From positions 1 to 8,752 of the forward strand of contig JBGPBY010000306.1 in assembly GCA_041481485.1 (NCBI GenBank): a stretch of DNA of 8,752 nucleotides, given 5' to 3'. Below, piece by piece: positions 1 to 5,786 of this stretch. Positions within the stretch are counted from its first letter, which is position 1; each line of letters starts with the position of its first letter. A program made the position numbers and the translations under genes. The notes under the pieces were generated by a model, which was given only the letters and a program-made list of their open reading frames with translations, did not search any database and was not told the DNA's origin. The DNA is from JBGPBY01 sp041481485. Its GTDB lineage: Bacteria > Acidobacteriota > Terriglobia > 20CM-2-55-15.

Positions 1-265
1 CCTCGAGAGTCACTTCCGACAAAAACCCCAGTGCGCCGTGATTGATGGCCAGAATGGGAACCTGGCGCTCTCCCATCAGCCGCGCGGCAGCCAGTAACGT
101 TCCGTCACCGCCAACAACCACGCAAAGATCGGCAACCTTCGCAGCGGCAGGGTCCAGCGACGCTTCAATTTTCCGCTCGCCAAACCACCGCACCAGCTTG
201 GATGCAACACTTGCAACATCGGGCTGTTTCGGCTTGGTAACAATAACGACGATGCTGGGATTCAT
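1..265 (-). CDS. nadK: NAD kinase, N-terminal part (cut by window edge)
   Basis: This enzyme phosphorylates NAD to NADP in the cytoplasm using ATP or polyphosphate. Only the first 88 codons are present and the rest lies left of the window. The N-terminus reads MNPSIVVIVTKPKQ, a beta strand typical of the family. The diagnostic GGDGT loop is at residues 52-56, where the Asp is the conserved catalytic/NAD-binding residue. It is followed by a family-typical INHGALGFLSE stretch at about residues 74-84. The ATG at 263-265 overlaps the tlyA stop in an ATGA arrangement, so translation is probably coupled. Proximity to tlyA is common in bacteria. The identification rests on the GGDGT loop together with the NxGxLGFL motif and is secure, although the C-terminal domain cannot be seen. 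Confidence 0.95.
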   Translation of the reverse strand, partial: MNPSIVVIVTKPKQPDVASVASKLVRWFGERKIEASLDPAAAKVADLCVVVGGDGTLLAAARLMGERQVPILAINHGALGFLSEVTLE

Positions 266-999
266 GGTTGACTGCCCTTCCGGAACAGAATAAAGAACTC
301 CCGGTTCCCTTCCCTGCCTGTTATCGGCGATTCACAAGTTCCCGCACATTCAAAACCGAGCGATTCACCGGCCTGGACAATTCGCCGAACTGCTTCGAGT
401 TGATCATCGGCGTTTCGTACAATTCCGCCTTTTCCGACTTTTTCACGGCCCACTTCGAATTGCGGTTTCACCAAAGCCAGGCACATGCCGCCGTTCTTCA
501 GCACCGCCGGAACGCGTGGCAACAGCAGGGTGAGGGAAATAAACGACGCATCGATGGTTACCAGATCGGCAGGCTCGCCAATGTCTTCAAAAACGAGGAG
601 CCGCGCATTGCGTTCGACACGAATCACACGCGGATCGTTCTGCAGACCCCAATCGAGCTGAGTGACATCGACATCGACTCCGTAAACACGCGTTGCGCCG
701 TGCATCAGCAAATAGTGTGTAAATCCGCCGGTCGAACAACCCAGATCGATGCAGGTTTTCCCTTCAATTTCCAGGCCGAACGCTTTCGCCGCGCCTTCAA
801 TCTTGAGGCCGCCGCGGCTCACATAGATTGTGGTGGAGTCTTTCAATCGCACGTCGGCGGTATCGGAAACGTTCGCGCCTGCTTTTGCCGCAGGCTGATC
901 GCCGATCAGGATTCTGCCGGCCATGATGAGCGCCTGCGCCTTTTGACGCGTATCCGCCAGGCCGCGTTCAACCACAAGAACGTCGAGACGTTTCTTCAA
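262..999 (-). CDS. tlyA: TlyA-family rRNA 2'-O-methyltransferase (hemolysin A family)
   Basis: A 245-aa protein of the TlyA family, SAM-dependent enzymes that methylate the ribose 2'-OH of cytidines in 16S and/or 23S rRNA; older databases call them hemolysins. Residues 3-60 form an S4 RNA-binding domain (RLDVLVVERGLADTRQKAQ). SRGGLK at 61-66 is the family linker, with K66 probably catalytic. The Rossmann methyltransferase domain follows: DLGCSTGGFT at 85-94 (SAM loop), D150 in IDASFIS, K178 in LVKPQFE and E234 in GREGNREFF. These give the K-D-K-E tetrad of FtsJ-like enzymes. Length is normal. The start codon is TTG (997-999), overlapping the ispA stop as TTGA, with GGAG 11 bases upstream; no ATG or GTG sits at an equivalent place. 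Which rRNA it modifies, and whether it has pore-forming activity, cannot be read from sequence. Confidence 0.95.
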   Translation of the reverse strand: MKKRLDVLVVERGLADTRQKAQALIMAGRILIGDQPAAKAGANVSDTADVRLKDSTTIYVSRGGLKIEGAAKAFGLEIEGKTCIDLGCSTGGFTHYLLMHGATRVYGVDVDVTQLDWGLQNDPRVIRVERNARLLVFEDIGEPADLVTIDASFISLTLLLPRVPAVLKNGGMCLALVKPQFEVGREKVGKGGIVRNADDQLEAVRRIVQAGESLGFECAGTCESPITGREGNREFFILFRKGSQP

Positions 1000-1886
1000 C
1001 GCCCGCGATGCTCCAGATAGCCTGCGATCTCGATGAGAGTTGCTCCGCGTTCACCAAGTGGTTTGACGAACTGGCGTGCCTGCTGAGTCAGCTCACGCAC
1101 CATGCGGCGCGATTCATCCAGTCCGAGAACCGACGGATAGGTCGCTTTGCGATGCTTTCGATCCAGTCCGGCTGTCTTTCCCAGCGTCGCGATGGATGCG
1201 GTTTCGTCCAGCATATCGTCGACGATCTGAAAAGCCAGACCTATGCGGCGTCCGTAATCGAGAATGAGCTGGCATTCCGTTTCGTTTGCCCCTCCCAAAA
1301 ACCCACCGATCCACACGCAGGTCGAAAGCAATGCTCCGGTCTTGGCGCTGTGAATGGCTTCCACTTCGGATTGCTGGCGGGAATGGCCTTCGGCCTCAAG
1401 ATCCAGCACCTGTCCGGCAATCATTCCATTGCGCGTCCCCAGACAGCGCGCCAGTTCGCCTGTAGCACGAAGCAGAGCCTTGTTGTCGAATCCGCGGCAG
1501 GTCGACATCACTTCGAAGGCAAGAGTCAGCAGCGCGTCTCCTGCGAGAATTGCCGTCGCTTCGCCGAATTGTTTGTGGCTCGACGGTTTTCCCCGGCGGA
1601 AATCGTCATTATCCATGGCGGGCAGATCGTCGTGGATCAGCGAATAGGTATGAACCATTTCGATTGCCGAAGCGATGGGCAGAATCGGGGTTGGATCGTT
1701 TTGAAAAATTGAATATCCCGCCACGCACAGCGCAGGTCTCAGGCGTTTGCCGCCGGCGAAAATGCTGTACCGCATGGCGCGATGAATCTGTTCCGGAGGA
1801 GCCGACTCGGCAGGCAACAGCGTGTCGAGACAAGCGTCGACTGCCGGACGAACACGATCGAAAAATGCGAGAACTTCAGCCTTCAT
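996..1886 (-). CDS. ispA: Polyprenyl (farnesyl) diphosphate synthase
   Basis: A 296-aa trans-isoprenyl diphosphate synthase that condenses IPP with allylic diphosphates, most likely giving FPP for undecaprenyl, quinone and other isoprenoid synthesis in the cytoplasm. Visible motifs are GGKRLRP at 45-51 (diphosphate binding), the first Asp-rich motif DDLPAMD at 86-92 (bacterial DDxxxxD spacing), GQVLDLEAEG at 158-167, KTG at 182-184, and the second Asp-rich motif DDMLD at 223-227 followed by a KATYP segment. Y81, the fifth residue before the first Asp-rich motif, is aromatic, as in E. coli IspA, which favours FPP over GGPP; chain length is inferred. The usual GKTAGKD reads GKTAGLD here, a minor change. 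The gene overlaps xseB by 11 bases and tlyA by 4. In many bacteria dxs sits between ispA and tlyA, but it is absent here. Confidence 0.94.
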   Translation of the reverse strand: MKAEVLAFFDRVRPAVDACLDTLLPAESAPPEQIHRAMRYSIFAGGKRLRPALCVAGYSIFQNDPTPILPIASAIEMVHTYSLIHDDLPAMDNDDFRRGKPSSHKQFGEATAILAGDALLTLAFEVMSTCRGFDNKALLRATGELARCLGTRNGMIAGQVLDLEAEGHSRQQSEVEAIHSAKTGALLSTCVWIGGFLGGANETECQLILDYGRRIGLAFQIVDDMLDETASIATLGKTAGLDRKHRKATYPSVLGLDESRRMVRELTQQARQFVKPLGERGATLIEIAGYLEHRGR

Positions 1887-2124
1887 TTCCTGTCTCGAAG
1901 GGAACCGCCTGGGGCTCTCCCGAATTACTTTTCACCAGAATTTCCACCCTGCGTTCCGCCTGTCCGAGCTTTTCGTGGCACAACCGCGACAGACCGATCC
2001 CTTCTTCAAACAGCTCCAGCGAAGAGTCCAGCGAGAGGTCGCCGCTTTCCAGTTTCTTCACAATTTCTTCGAGCCGCTTTAAAGCTGTTTCAAAGTCCGG
2101 CGTGGGCACAGGTGTTTCCGGCAT
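1876..2124 (-). CDS. xseB: Exodeoxyribonuclease VII small subunit
   Basis: An 82-aa small subunit of exonuclease VII, a cytoplasmic enzyme that degrades single-stranded DNA to oligonucleotides. Several XseB chains bind each XseA catalytic subunit. Residues 11-64 match the family pattern: FETALKRLEEIVKKLESGDL, then SLELFEEG and LCHEKLGQAERRVEIL, a helical hairpin of conserved Leu and Glu residues. The C-terminal 18 residues are a poorly conserved tail. XseA is not adjacent, since the divergent neighbour is a lipoprotein gene, so it must be encoded elsewhere. This is the first gene of the xseB-ispA-tlyA-nadK operon. The ATG at 2122-2124 has no Shine-Dalgarno. Instead TAAAAT lies 7 bases upstream, so the transcript may start at or next to the ATG. 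Confidence 0.93.
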   Translation of the reverse strand: MPETPVPTPDFETALKRLEEIVKKLESGDLSLDSSLELFEEGIGLSRLCHEKLGQAERRVEILVKSNSGEPQAVPFETGNEG

Positions 2125-2137
2125 TTCACGGATTTTA
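2125..2137 (-). promoter_or_regulatory. Candidate leaderless promoter (-10) of the xseB operon
   Basis: On the minus strand TAAAAT (2137-2132, 5 of 6 matches to TATAAT) is followed by 7 bases and then the xseB ATG. That is the usual distance from a -10 box to the transcription start, and no Shine-Dalgarno is present. No convincing -35 is seen. The layout mirrors that of the divergent lipoprotein gene. Confidence 0.5.
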
Positions 2138-2142
2138 GCAGA

Positions 2143-2155
2143 TATAATCTAAAAC
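2143..2155 (+). promoter_or_regulatory. Candidate leaderless promoter (-10) of the SH3 lipoprotein gene
   Basis: A perfect TATAAT at 2143-2148 is followed by CTAAAAC and then the GTG start codon at 2156. The expected transcription start therefore falls on or next to the start codon, giving a leaderless mRNA. No ribosome binding site is present and no good -35 is found 16-18 bases upstream. The box lies 5 bp from the opposing xseB -10. Confidence 0.6.
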
Positions 2156-3070
2156 GTGATTAAAGCTGCTGTGCCGCTGATGTTGCTTTGCTTTCTCCTG
2201 CAGACTTCATGTGCCCCCAAAAAAGAACCTGCAAAGGAGCAGGCCACGGTTGTCGCCAAACACGCGTCGGTCCGGATGAAGAACAGTTCCACGTCACGCA
2301 CGCTCTTGAACCTTGAACCCGGCGCGCGCGTCGATGTTCTCGAAAAGCAGGGGAACTGGTATCGCGTCCGCGCCGACGATGTTCAGGGATCGGTTCAGGG
2401 TTGGATGGAAGAGACCACACTGATGACCGAGGAAATGTCTGCAAAACTCAAGGCGATGGTCGAGATCGCCAGGAAACAGGCTCCTCAGAACACGGCCACT
2501 CTGCGCGACGACGGAAATCTCCGCATGGAACCCGGACGCAATACAACCGTAATTCGAAAGGTGCTGGCGGAAACCAAGGCCGAAATTCTCGAACGCAGGA
2601 CTCTGCCGCGTCTCGGCGCACCGCCGCCTGCGGTCGATGTCTGGATCAAAATCCGGACAACGCCGAACGAAGTAGGATGGGTTCTGGGAAACGTGCTCGA
2701 TTACGACGTGCCCGAAGCCATTGGCGGATACATGGAGGGTTCAAACTATACGTCCATCAAACCACTCAAGACCGTTCAGGACCCGGACATCGGTCCCATC
2801 GTCTGGTATGTGGTTGGAGAACGCCGCCCCGGAGCGACTCCGGAGGTTGCATTTGATGGAATCCGCGTCTTTACATGGAATATGAAGAAGCACCGCTATG
2901 AGACCGCAATCCGGATGAAGGGATTGCGCGGGGCCTATCCACTGGTTGTCGGGCAGGATACCGCTGGAAATCCGACGTTTCAGTTCTCCGAGATGGCGGC
3001 GGACGGAACCACACTGACCGGCATGAGGAAGTTTTATATGCTGGGTGTCATCGTGCGGGAGATCAAATAA
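2156..3070 (+). CDS. Lipoprotein with two SH3-like domains, function unknown
   Basis: A 304-aa envelope protein. Residues 1-18 form a short signal sequence (K3, then a hydrophobic core) ending in LLQTSC. C19 is a plausible lipidation site, although Q16 at the -3 position makes the lipobox imperfect. A Lys/Glu-rich linker (20-30) precedes a first bacterial SH3-like domain at about 31-91 (ASVRMKNSSTSRTL, then WYRVRADD and GWMEE). A second is at about 112-182 (NLRMEPGRNT, then VWIKIRT and GWVLGNVLDY). Residues 183-304 are a domain I do not recognise, rich in beta-type segments. Such SH3b proteins often bind cell wall or protein ligands at the periplasmic face, but no enzymatic motif is seen. Translation starts at GTG 2156. 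An internal ATG at 2180 is unlikely because it would remove the positively charged signal N-region and has no ribosome site. Confidence 0.82.
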   Translation: MIKAAVPLMLLCFLLQTSCAPKKEPAKEQATVVAKHASVRMKNSSTSRTLLNLEPGARVDVLEKQGNWYRVRADDVQGSVQGWMEETTLMTEEMSAKLKAMVEIARKQAPQNTATLRDDGNLRMEPGRNTTVIRKVLAETKAEILERRTLPRLGAPPPAVDVWIKIRTTPNEVGWVLGNVLDYDVPEAIGGYMEGSNYTSIKPLKTVQDPDIGPIVWYVVGERRPGATPEVAFDGIRVFTWNMKKHRYETAIRMKGLRGAYPLVVGQDTAGNPTFQFSEMAADGTTLTGMRKFYMLGVIVREIK

Positions 3071-3101
3071 AAAACGGGCGGAATGCAATTCCGCCCCTTT
3101 T
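3069..3101. terminator. Bidirectional rho-independent terminator
   Basis: A perfect 9-bp stem (GGGCGGAAT at 3076-3084 with ATTCCGCCC at 3088-3096) closes a 3-nt GCA loop. On the plus strand it is followed by C and TTTT. On the minus strand it is followed by G and six T's (3074-3069), then ATTT. It lies between the convergent lipoprotein and cytochrome genes and should stop both, more strongly in the minus direction. Confidence 0.9.
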
Positions 3102-3115
3102 ATTAGCGAACCAGA

Positions 3116-3637
3116 TTACTGTTTCTTGAGCGAGAAGGCGCCACTGGCATCCTTAACGCGATAGGTCATGTGGCAGCCACCGCAGCTGTCCTGAACCGTC
3201 TTGGTCGTCGCTGCATCGATTGTCCCGCCCTTTGCGGCCTTGGAAGCCTTGCTGGCGTTATCCGCAGCAGCCTTGGCAAGATCCGCAGCACCGCTGACCT
3301 TTTCTTTATTAAACGCGTTCTGGGCTGATGAGAACAGTGTTGCCATGGTGGCGAGATCCGTGGCGACGCCAGCCGCATCGTTCGCCGTCAACTTCGCGGT
3401 GAGAGTTCCTCTACCACCGCCAGTGGCCTGGAGATTTGCCATAATTCCCGGCAGATCTGCAGCGCCCTTATCCCCATTGCCAGCTGGCGGGGGGGGTCCC
3501 GCCGGTGCTCCACGTTGTCCGCCACCGCCGCCCGCGCCACGTCCACCGCCGCCGCCACCCTGTCCCTGACCAGAGACCGAGACGACCATAACGGCTACCA
3601 GGAAGCAGACCGCTATTAGTATCGAAACTTTCCGCAT
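3116..3637 (-). CDS. Class II (cytochrome c'-like) c-type cytochrome with Gly-rich N-terminal linker
   Basis: A 173-aa exported haem protein. Residues 1-23 are a signal peptide (MRKVSILIAV, hydrophobic to about 20, likely cleavage after VSVSG). Residues 24-63 are a low-complexity Gly/Pro/Ala linker. Residues 64-173 are an Ala-rich helical domain of the size of a four-helix cytochrome c'. The haem site CGGCH at 152-156 lies near the C-terminus and is followed by MTYR, matching the class II CxxCHxxYR signature; H156 would be the proximal ligand. The distal ligand cannot be assigned. The likely role is periplasmic electron transfer or binding of a small ligand. The gene has its own promoter and an AAGGAGG ribosome site (3645-3651) 7 bases from the ATG. 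It follows etfBA on the same strand, but a functional link to ETF is only conjecture. Confidence 0.85.
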   Translation of the reverse strand: MRKVSILIAVCFLVAVMVVSVSGQGQGGGGGGRGAGGGGGQRGAPAGPPPPAGNGDKGAADLPGIMANLQATGGGRGTLTAKLTANDAAGVATDLATMATLFSSAQNAFNKEKVSGAADLAKAAADNASKASKAAKGGTIDAATTKTVQDSCGGCHMTYRVKDASGAFSLKKQ

Positions 3638-3692
3638 TGTGTACCCTCCTTAAGACTACCCAGTTACTGATCGCTACCTCAACTGACGGGAT

Positions 3693-3721
3693 ACTATAAG
3701 AAACGTCACTGGATTCGTCAA
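3693..3721 (-). promoter_or_regulatory. Sigma-70 promoter of the cytochrome gene
   Basis: On the minus strand TTGACG (3721-3716) and TATAGT (3698-3693) are separated by exactly 17 bases. Each hexamer has 5 of 6 consensus matches. The expected transcript start is near 3686, giving a leader of about 50 nt that ends in the strong AAGGAGG site. The promoter lies in the 98-bp gap after etfA, so the cytochrome gene can be expressed independently of etfBA. Confidence 0.8.
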
Positions 3722-3735
3722 TCAATCCGTGAGGT

Positions 3736-4728
3736 TTACACAGATTTTAAATCATTTAGGAGTTTTGTCAGGGCTGGAACAACCTTGAATAAATCGTCCA
3801 CAATCCCATAACGGGCAACCTTAAAAATCGGCGCGTCGGCGTCTTTATTAATGGCCACAATGCACCGGGCTCCCTGAATACCGACCAGGTGCTGGACTGC
3901 TCCGGAGATTCCGACGGCGACATACAACTTTGGTGCTACCGTCTGACCCGAGCTTCCAATCTGATACTCACGAGGCAACCATTCGGCATCCACCACAGGC
4001 CGCGACGCACCAACGGCCGCATTCAGCGCCTTGGCCAGATCGAAAATCAATGTGAAATTTTCCTTCTGCCGGAGTCCACGACCTCCGGAAACAATGATGG
4101 GAGCCGAACTCAGATCCACCTGGCCTTTCGCTGCTTCCGAGTAGGCAATGACATTGCGCCGTTTCATTAAACCCGAAAAATCCACGGGCCTTGTTTCGAT
4201 GGCGGAGGTTTCCGCCAATTCCACGTTGTCGCCGGGAAACGCCCCGGAAGAAACGGTCACGAATACGGGAGACCCGCTTCGCGGTTCGACCTTCATATTC
4301 ATCTTCGCGTTGAAGATCTGACGCGTCAGCAGAAGCCGCTCGCCGATTCGTTCAACATCGATACATCCGCCAACAAACGGGTGGCGCAAACTCGCCGCAA
4401 CGCGCGGCATGAAATCGATACCGCGAGCACTATGCATCGTCGCGACAAGGTAAGGCGGTTCCGCCGACGCAAGAGACTTCAGGGCGAAGGCGTATGCATC
4501 CGGCGAGTACTCGGCGAGTTCGGGATCGTCAACGGCGATAATGCGATCGAGTTTCCGCGACTTCAGCTCTTCAACGAGGCCGGATGTATTGAAGCCAAAT
4601 ACGACCGCGGCAACGGGAATTCCGGAATCCCGCCCTATGCGCTGAGCGAATGACAGAAGTTCATTTGTGTTCGAAGTGATCCGATTGCCGGCGTGTCCGC
4701 CGCTGTGTTCAATGAGGGCCAATATCAT
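3736..4728 (-). CDS. etfA: Electron transfer flavoprotein alpha subunit
   Basis: A 330-aa FAD-binding alpha subunit of the heterodimeric electron transfer flavoprotein, which takes electrons from acyl-CoA and other dehydrogenases and passes them to ETF:quinone oxidoreductase. Residues 1-185 form the N-terminal alpha/beta domain shared with EtfB. The C-terminal FAD domain starts with APIIVSGGRGLR (209-220) and contains the ETF-alpha signature at 269-294 (LYVAVGISGAVQH, then GIQGARCIVAIN). This is followed by NKDADAPIF and ARYGIVDDL, which are typical of the FAD site. Length is standard for a complete subunit. The gene starts 6 bases after the etfB stop with only a weak AAGG upstream, so translation is probably coupled to etfB. 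Whether it belongs to the beta-oxidation class or a bifurcating class is not settled; no bifurcating partner is adjacent in the visible sequence. Confidence 0.95.
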   Translation of the reverse strand: MILALIEHSGGHAGNRITSNTNELLSFAQRIGRDSGIPVAAVVFGFNTSGLVEELKSRKLDRIIAVDDPELAEYSPDAYAFALKSLASAEPPYLVATMHSARGIDFMPRVAASLRHPFVGGCIDVERIGERLLLTRQIFNAKMNMKVEPRSGSPVFVTVSSGAFPGDNVELAETSAIETRPVDFSGLMKRRNVIAYSEAAKGQVDLSSAPIIVSGGRGLRQKENFTLIFDLAKALNAAVGASRPVVDAEWLPREYQIGSSGQTVAPKLYVAVGISGAVQHLVGIQGARCIVAINKDADAPIFKVARYGIVDDLFKVVPALTKLLNDLKSV

Positions 4729-4734
4729 GACGGA

Positions 4735-5526
4735 TTAAATGACCTTTGCGTCTTTGCGAAGTTTTTCGACAAGAGTTGTAACGGCTTCTTCAGGAGTACC
4801 TGAAATGATTTCAACCTGACTCTTCTTTTCGGGGATATGGATTTCTCGAATTTCCGTTAAGCGGCCGGAACCATCGGAATCCGTCCAGCCAATTTCGGCA
4901 GCGTTCCACACTTTAAATTCCTTCCTCTTGGCCGCCATGATTCCCTTCAGCGAGGCATAGCGCGGCTGATTGATTCCGTATTGAATTGTCAAAACGGCAG
5001 GAGTCGGCAATTCGGCCGTTTCCGCCATCCCGCCTTCGAGTTCACGCTTCACCGTGAGAGTTCCCTTTTCCGGTTCCGCATCGACGGCGATGACAACCGT
5101 CGCATGAGCCCAGCCCAGGAGTTCCGCAAGCATCACGCCCGTCGCCCCGCTTCCCAGGTCATCGGACTGGACGCCGGTGAGTACAACGTCTGCGCCTCCG
5201 TCCAGATGAATGGCCTTCGCGAGAGCATCCGCGACTGCAAACTCGTCGGTGTTCCGAAACTTGTCATCGACAAGATGGATGGCGCGATCCGCACCCATCG
5301 CGACAGCCGCCCGCAACAGTTTGGCATCGCTCGCTCGCCCCAGAGAGATGGCAATCACTTCTCCGCCATGCTTCTCTTTGAGCCTCAGAGCCTCTTCCAG
5401 CGCGTAGTTGTCCGCTTCATTCGCGACCATGCTGAGATCGTGATCCTTAATCCAGGTCTTCGATTCATTGATAACGAGGCGGGATGCGGGGTCGGGTACA
5501 GGTCTGATGCAAGTTATGATTTTCAT
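4735..5526 (-). CDS. etfB: Electron transfer flavoprotein beta subunit
   Basis: A 263-aa beta subunit of ETF, which binds AMP structurally (or FAD in bifurcating types) and docks with partner dehydrogenases. The N-terminus MKIITCIRPVPDP is typical. NEADNYALEEALRLKE (36-51) and the GVQSDDLGSGATG loop (117-129) correspond to the nucleotide-binding regions of EtfB. VKRELEGGMAETAELPTPAVL approximates the ETF-beta signature. It is the first gene of etfB-etfA. The ATG at 5524-5526 lies just 15 bases from a truncated tRNA-Arg, and no convincing Shine-Dalgarno or promoter is seen in that gap. Expression may therefore depend on sequence brought in by the inserted element or on a promoter further upstream. 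Confidence 0.94.
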   Translation of the reverse strand: MKIITCIRPVPDPASRLVINESKTWIKDHDLSMVANEADNYALEEALRLKEKHGGEVIAISLGRASDAKLLRAAVAMGADRAIHLVDDKFRNTDEFAVADALAKAIHLDGGADVVLTGVQSDDLGSGATGVMLAELLGWAHATVVIAVDAEPEKGTLTVKRELEGGMAETAELPTPAVLTIQYGINQPRYASLKGIMAAKRKEFKVWNAAEIGWTDSDGSGRLTEIREIHIPEKKSQVEIISGTPEEAVTTLVEKLRKDAKVI

Positions 5527-5541
5527 TCTTGAATCCGGAAA

Positions 5542-5584
5542 TGCGCCCGGAGAGAGTCGAACTCCCGACCTACGGATTCGTAGT
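5542..5584 (-). other. 3' fragment of tRNA-Arg(ACG): probable attachment site of an integrated element
   Basis: Read on the minus strand, this has the anticodon loop CTACGAA (5583-5577, anticodon ACG), the 3' anticodon strand TCCGT, variable loop AGGTC, a T arm with stems GGGAG and CTCTC around TTCGACT, the 3' acceptor strand CGGGCGC and discriminator A at 5542. The 5' half is missing: no ACGGA pairs with TCCGT, and no GCGCCCG for the acceptor stem occurs in the expected distance upstream. A 3' tRNA remnant starting at the anticodon loop is the classic duplication left when a tyrosine integrase inserts an element. The direction implies that the element lies at higher coordinates and the intact tRNA beyond the window. 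Confidence 0.85.
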
Positions 5585-5594
5585 TCAGTGAACT
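5582..5594. repeat. 13-bp palindrome at the edge of the tRNA fragment
   Basis: AGTTCA-G-TGAACT is a perfect 6-bp inverted repeat spanning the point where tRNA similarity ends. A symmetric sequence there is what integrase core-binding sites look like. That role is inferred. Confidence 0.5.
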
Positions 5595-5596
5595 CT

Positions 5597-5623
5597 CAAC
5601 GTTTGCAACAAGTTCAACAGGTT
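5597..5623. repeat. Three 9-bp direct repeats beside the att site
   Basis: CAAC recurs at 5597, 5606 and 5615, exactly 9 bases apart, giving the units CAACGTTTG, CAACAAGTT and CAACAGGTT. The last two differ at one position. They begin 12 bases from the tRNA fragment, where integrase or excisionase binding sites would be expected. Confidence 0.6.
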
Positions 5624-5659
5624 AGCATGGCCTATTGCGGACAAAACCGGAAAAAAAAC

Positions 5660-5686
5660 GGCAAGCATGGCAAGCAGTGGCAAGCA
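5660..5686. repeat. Three GGCAAGCA direct repeats (candidate integrase arm or excisionase sites)
   Basis: Identical GGCAAGCA copies occur at 5660-5667, 5669-5676 and 5679-5686, spaced 9 and 10 bases, so all face one side of the helix. They follow an A8 tract and lie about 75-100 bp from the tRNA fragment. Their spacing suits cooperative binding of a small DNA-binding protein. Confidence 0.65.
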
Positions 5687-5715
5687 GAATCCTAATCCGC
5701 ACGAACCCTTTTTCT

Positions 5716-5744
5716 TTGCCCGTCGAGACCGGTCGGTGAATAAT
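5716..5744 (+). promoter_or_regulatory. Candidate promoter of the HsdR-N-like gene
   Basis: TTGCCC (5716-5721, 4 of 6 matches) and AATAAT (5739-5744, 5 of 6) are separated by 17 bases. The expected transcript start is near 5751, giving a leader of about 36 nt that carries AAGGAGG at 5770-5776. The neighbouring palindrome overlaps this promoter. Confidence 0.5.
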
Positions 5745-5753
5745 GCCGGTCTC
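5725..5753. promoter_or_regulatory. Candidate operator: inverted repeat around the -10 box
   Basis: GAGACCGG (5725-5732) and CCGGTCTC (5746-5753) form a perfect 8-bp inverted repeat with a 13-base centre that contains the proposed -10. The left arm falls in the promoter spacer and the right arm on the transcription start, where a bound dimeric repressor would block RNA polymerase. As RNA it could also form a hairpin, but it lacks a T tract and so is not a terminator. Confidence 0.5.
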
Positions 5754-5786
5754 ACTGCTGCCACAGTTCAAGGAGGACACGCTGAT

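Noticed and set aside
268..1712. Long plus-strand frames of 250 and 234 codons opposite tlyA and ispA
   Set aside because: They are antisense to genes with complete family motifs and resemble no protein family; they are mirror frames of GC-rich codons.
5597..5686. CRISPR array
   Set aside because: The repeat units are 8-9 bp with essentially no spacers, and no cas genes are present; they fit protein-binding sites.
5468..5695. Plus-strand reading frame of 75 codons across the etfB start and the att region
   Set aside because: Its core reads GESRTPDLRIRS, the familiar false peptide from translating the antisense of a tRNA 3' end. It overlaps etfB and has no ribosome site.
5667..5786. N-terminal extension of the HsdR-N-like protein from the ATG at 5667
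   Set aside because: That ATG lies inside the GGCAAGCA repeats with no ribosome site, and it precedes the proposed promoter and operator. The ATG at 5787 has AAGGAGG.
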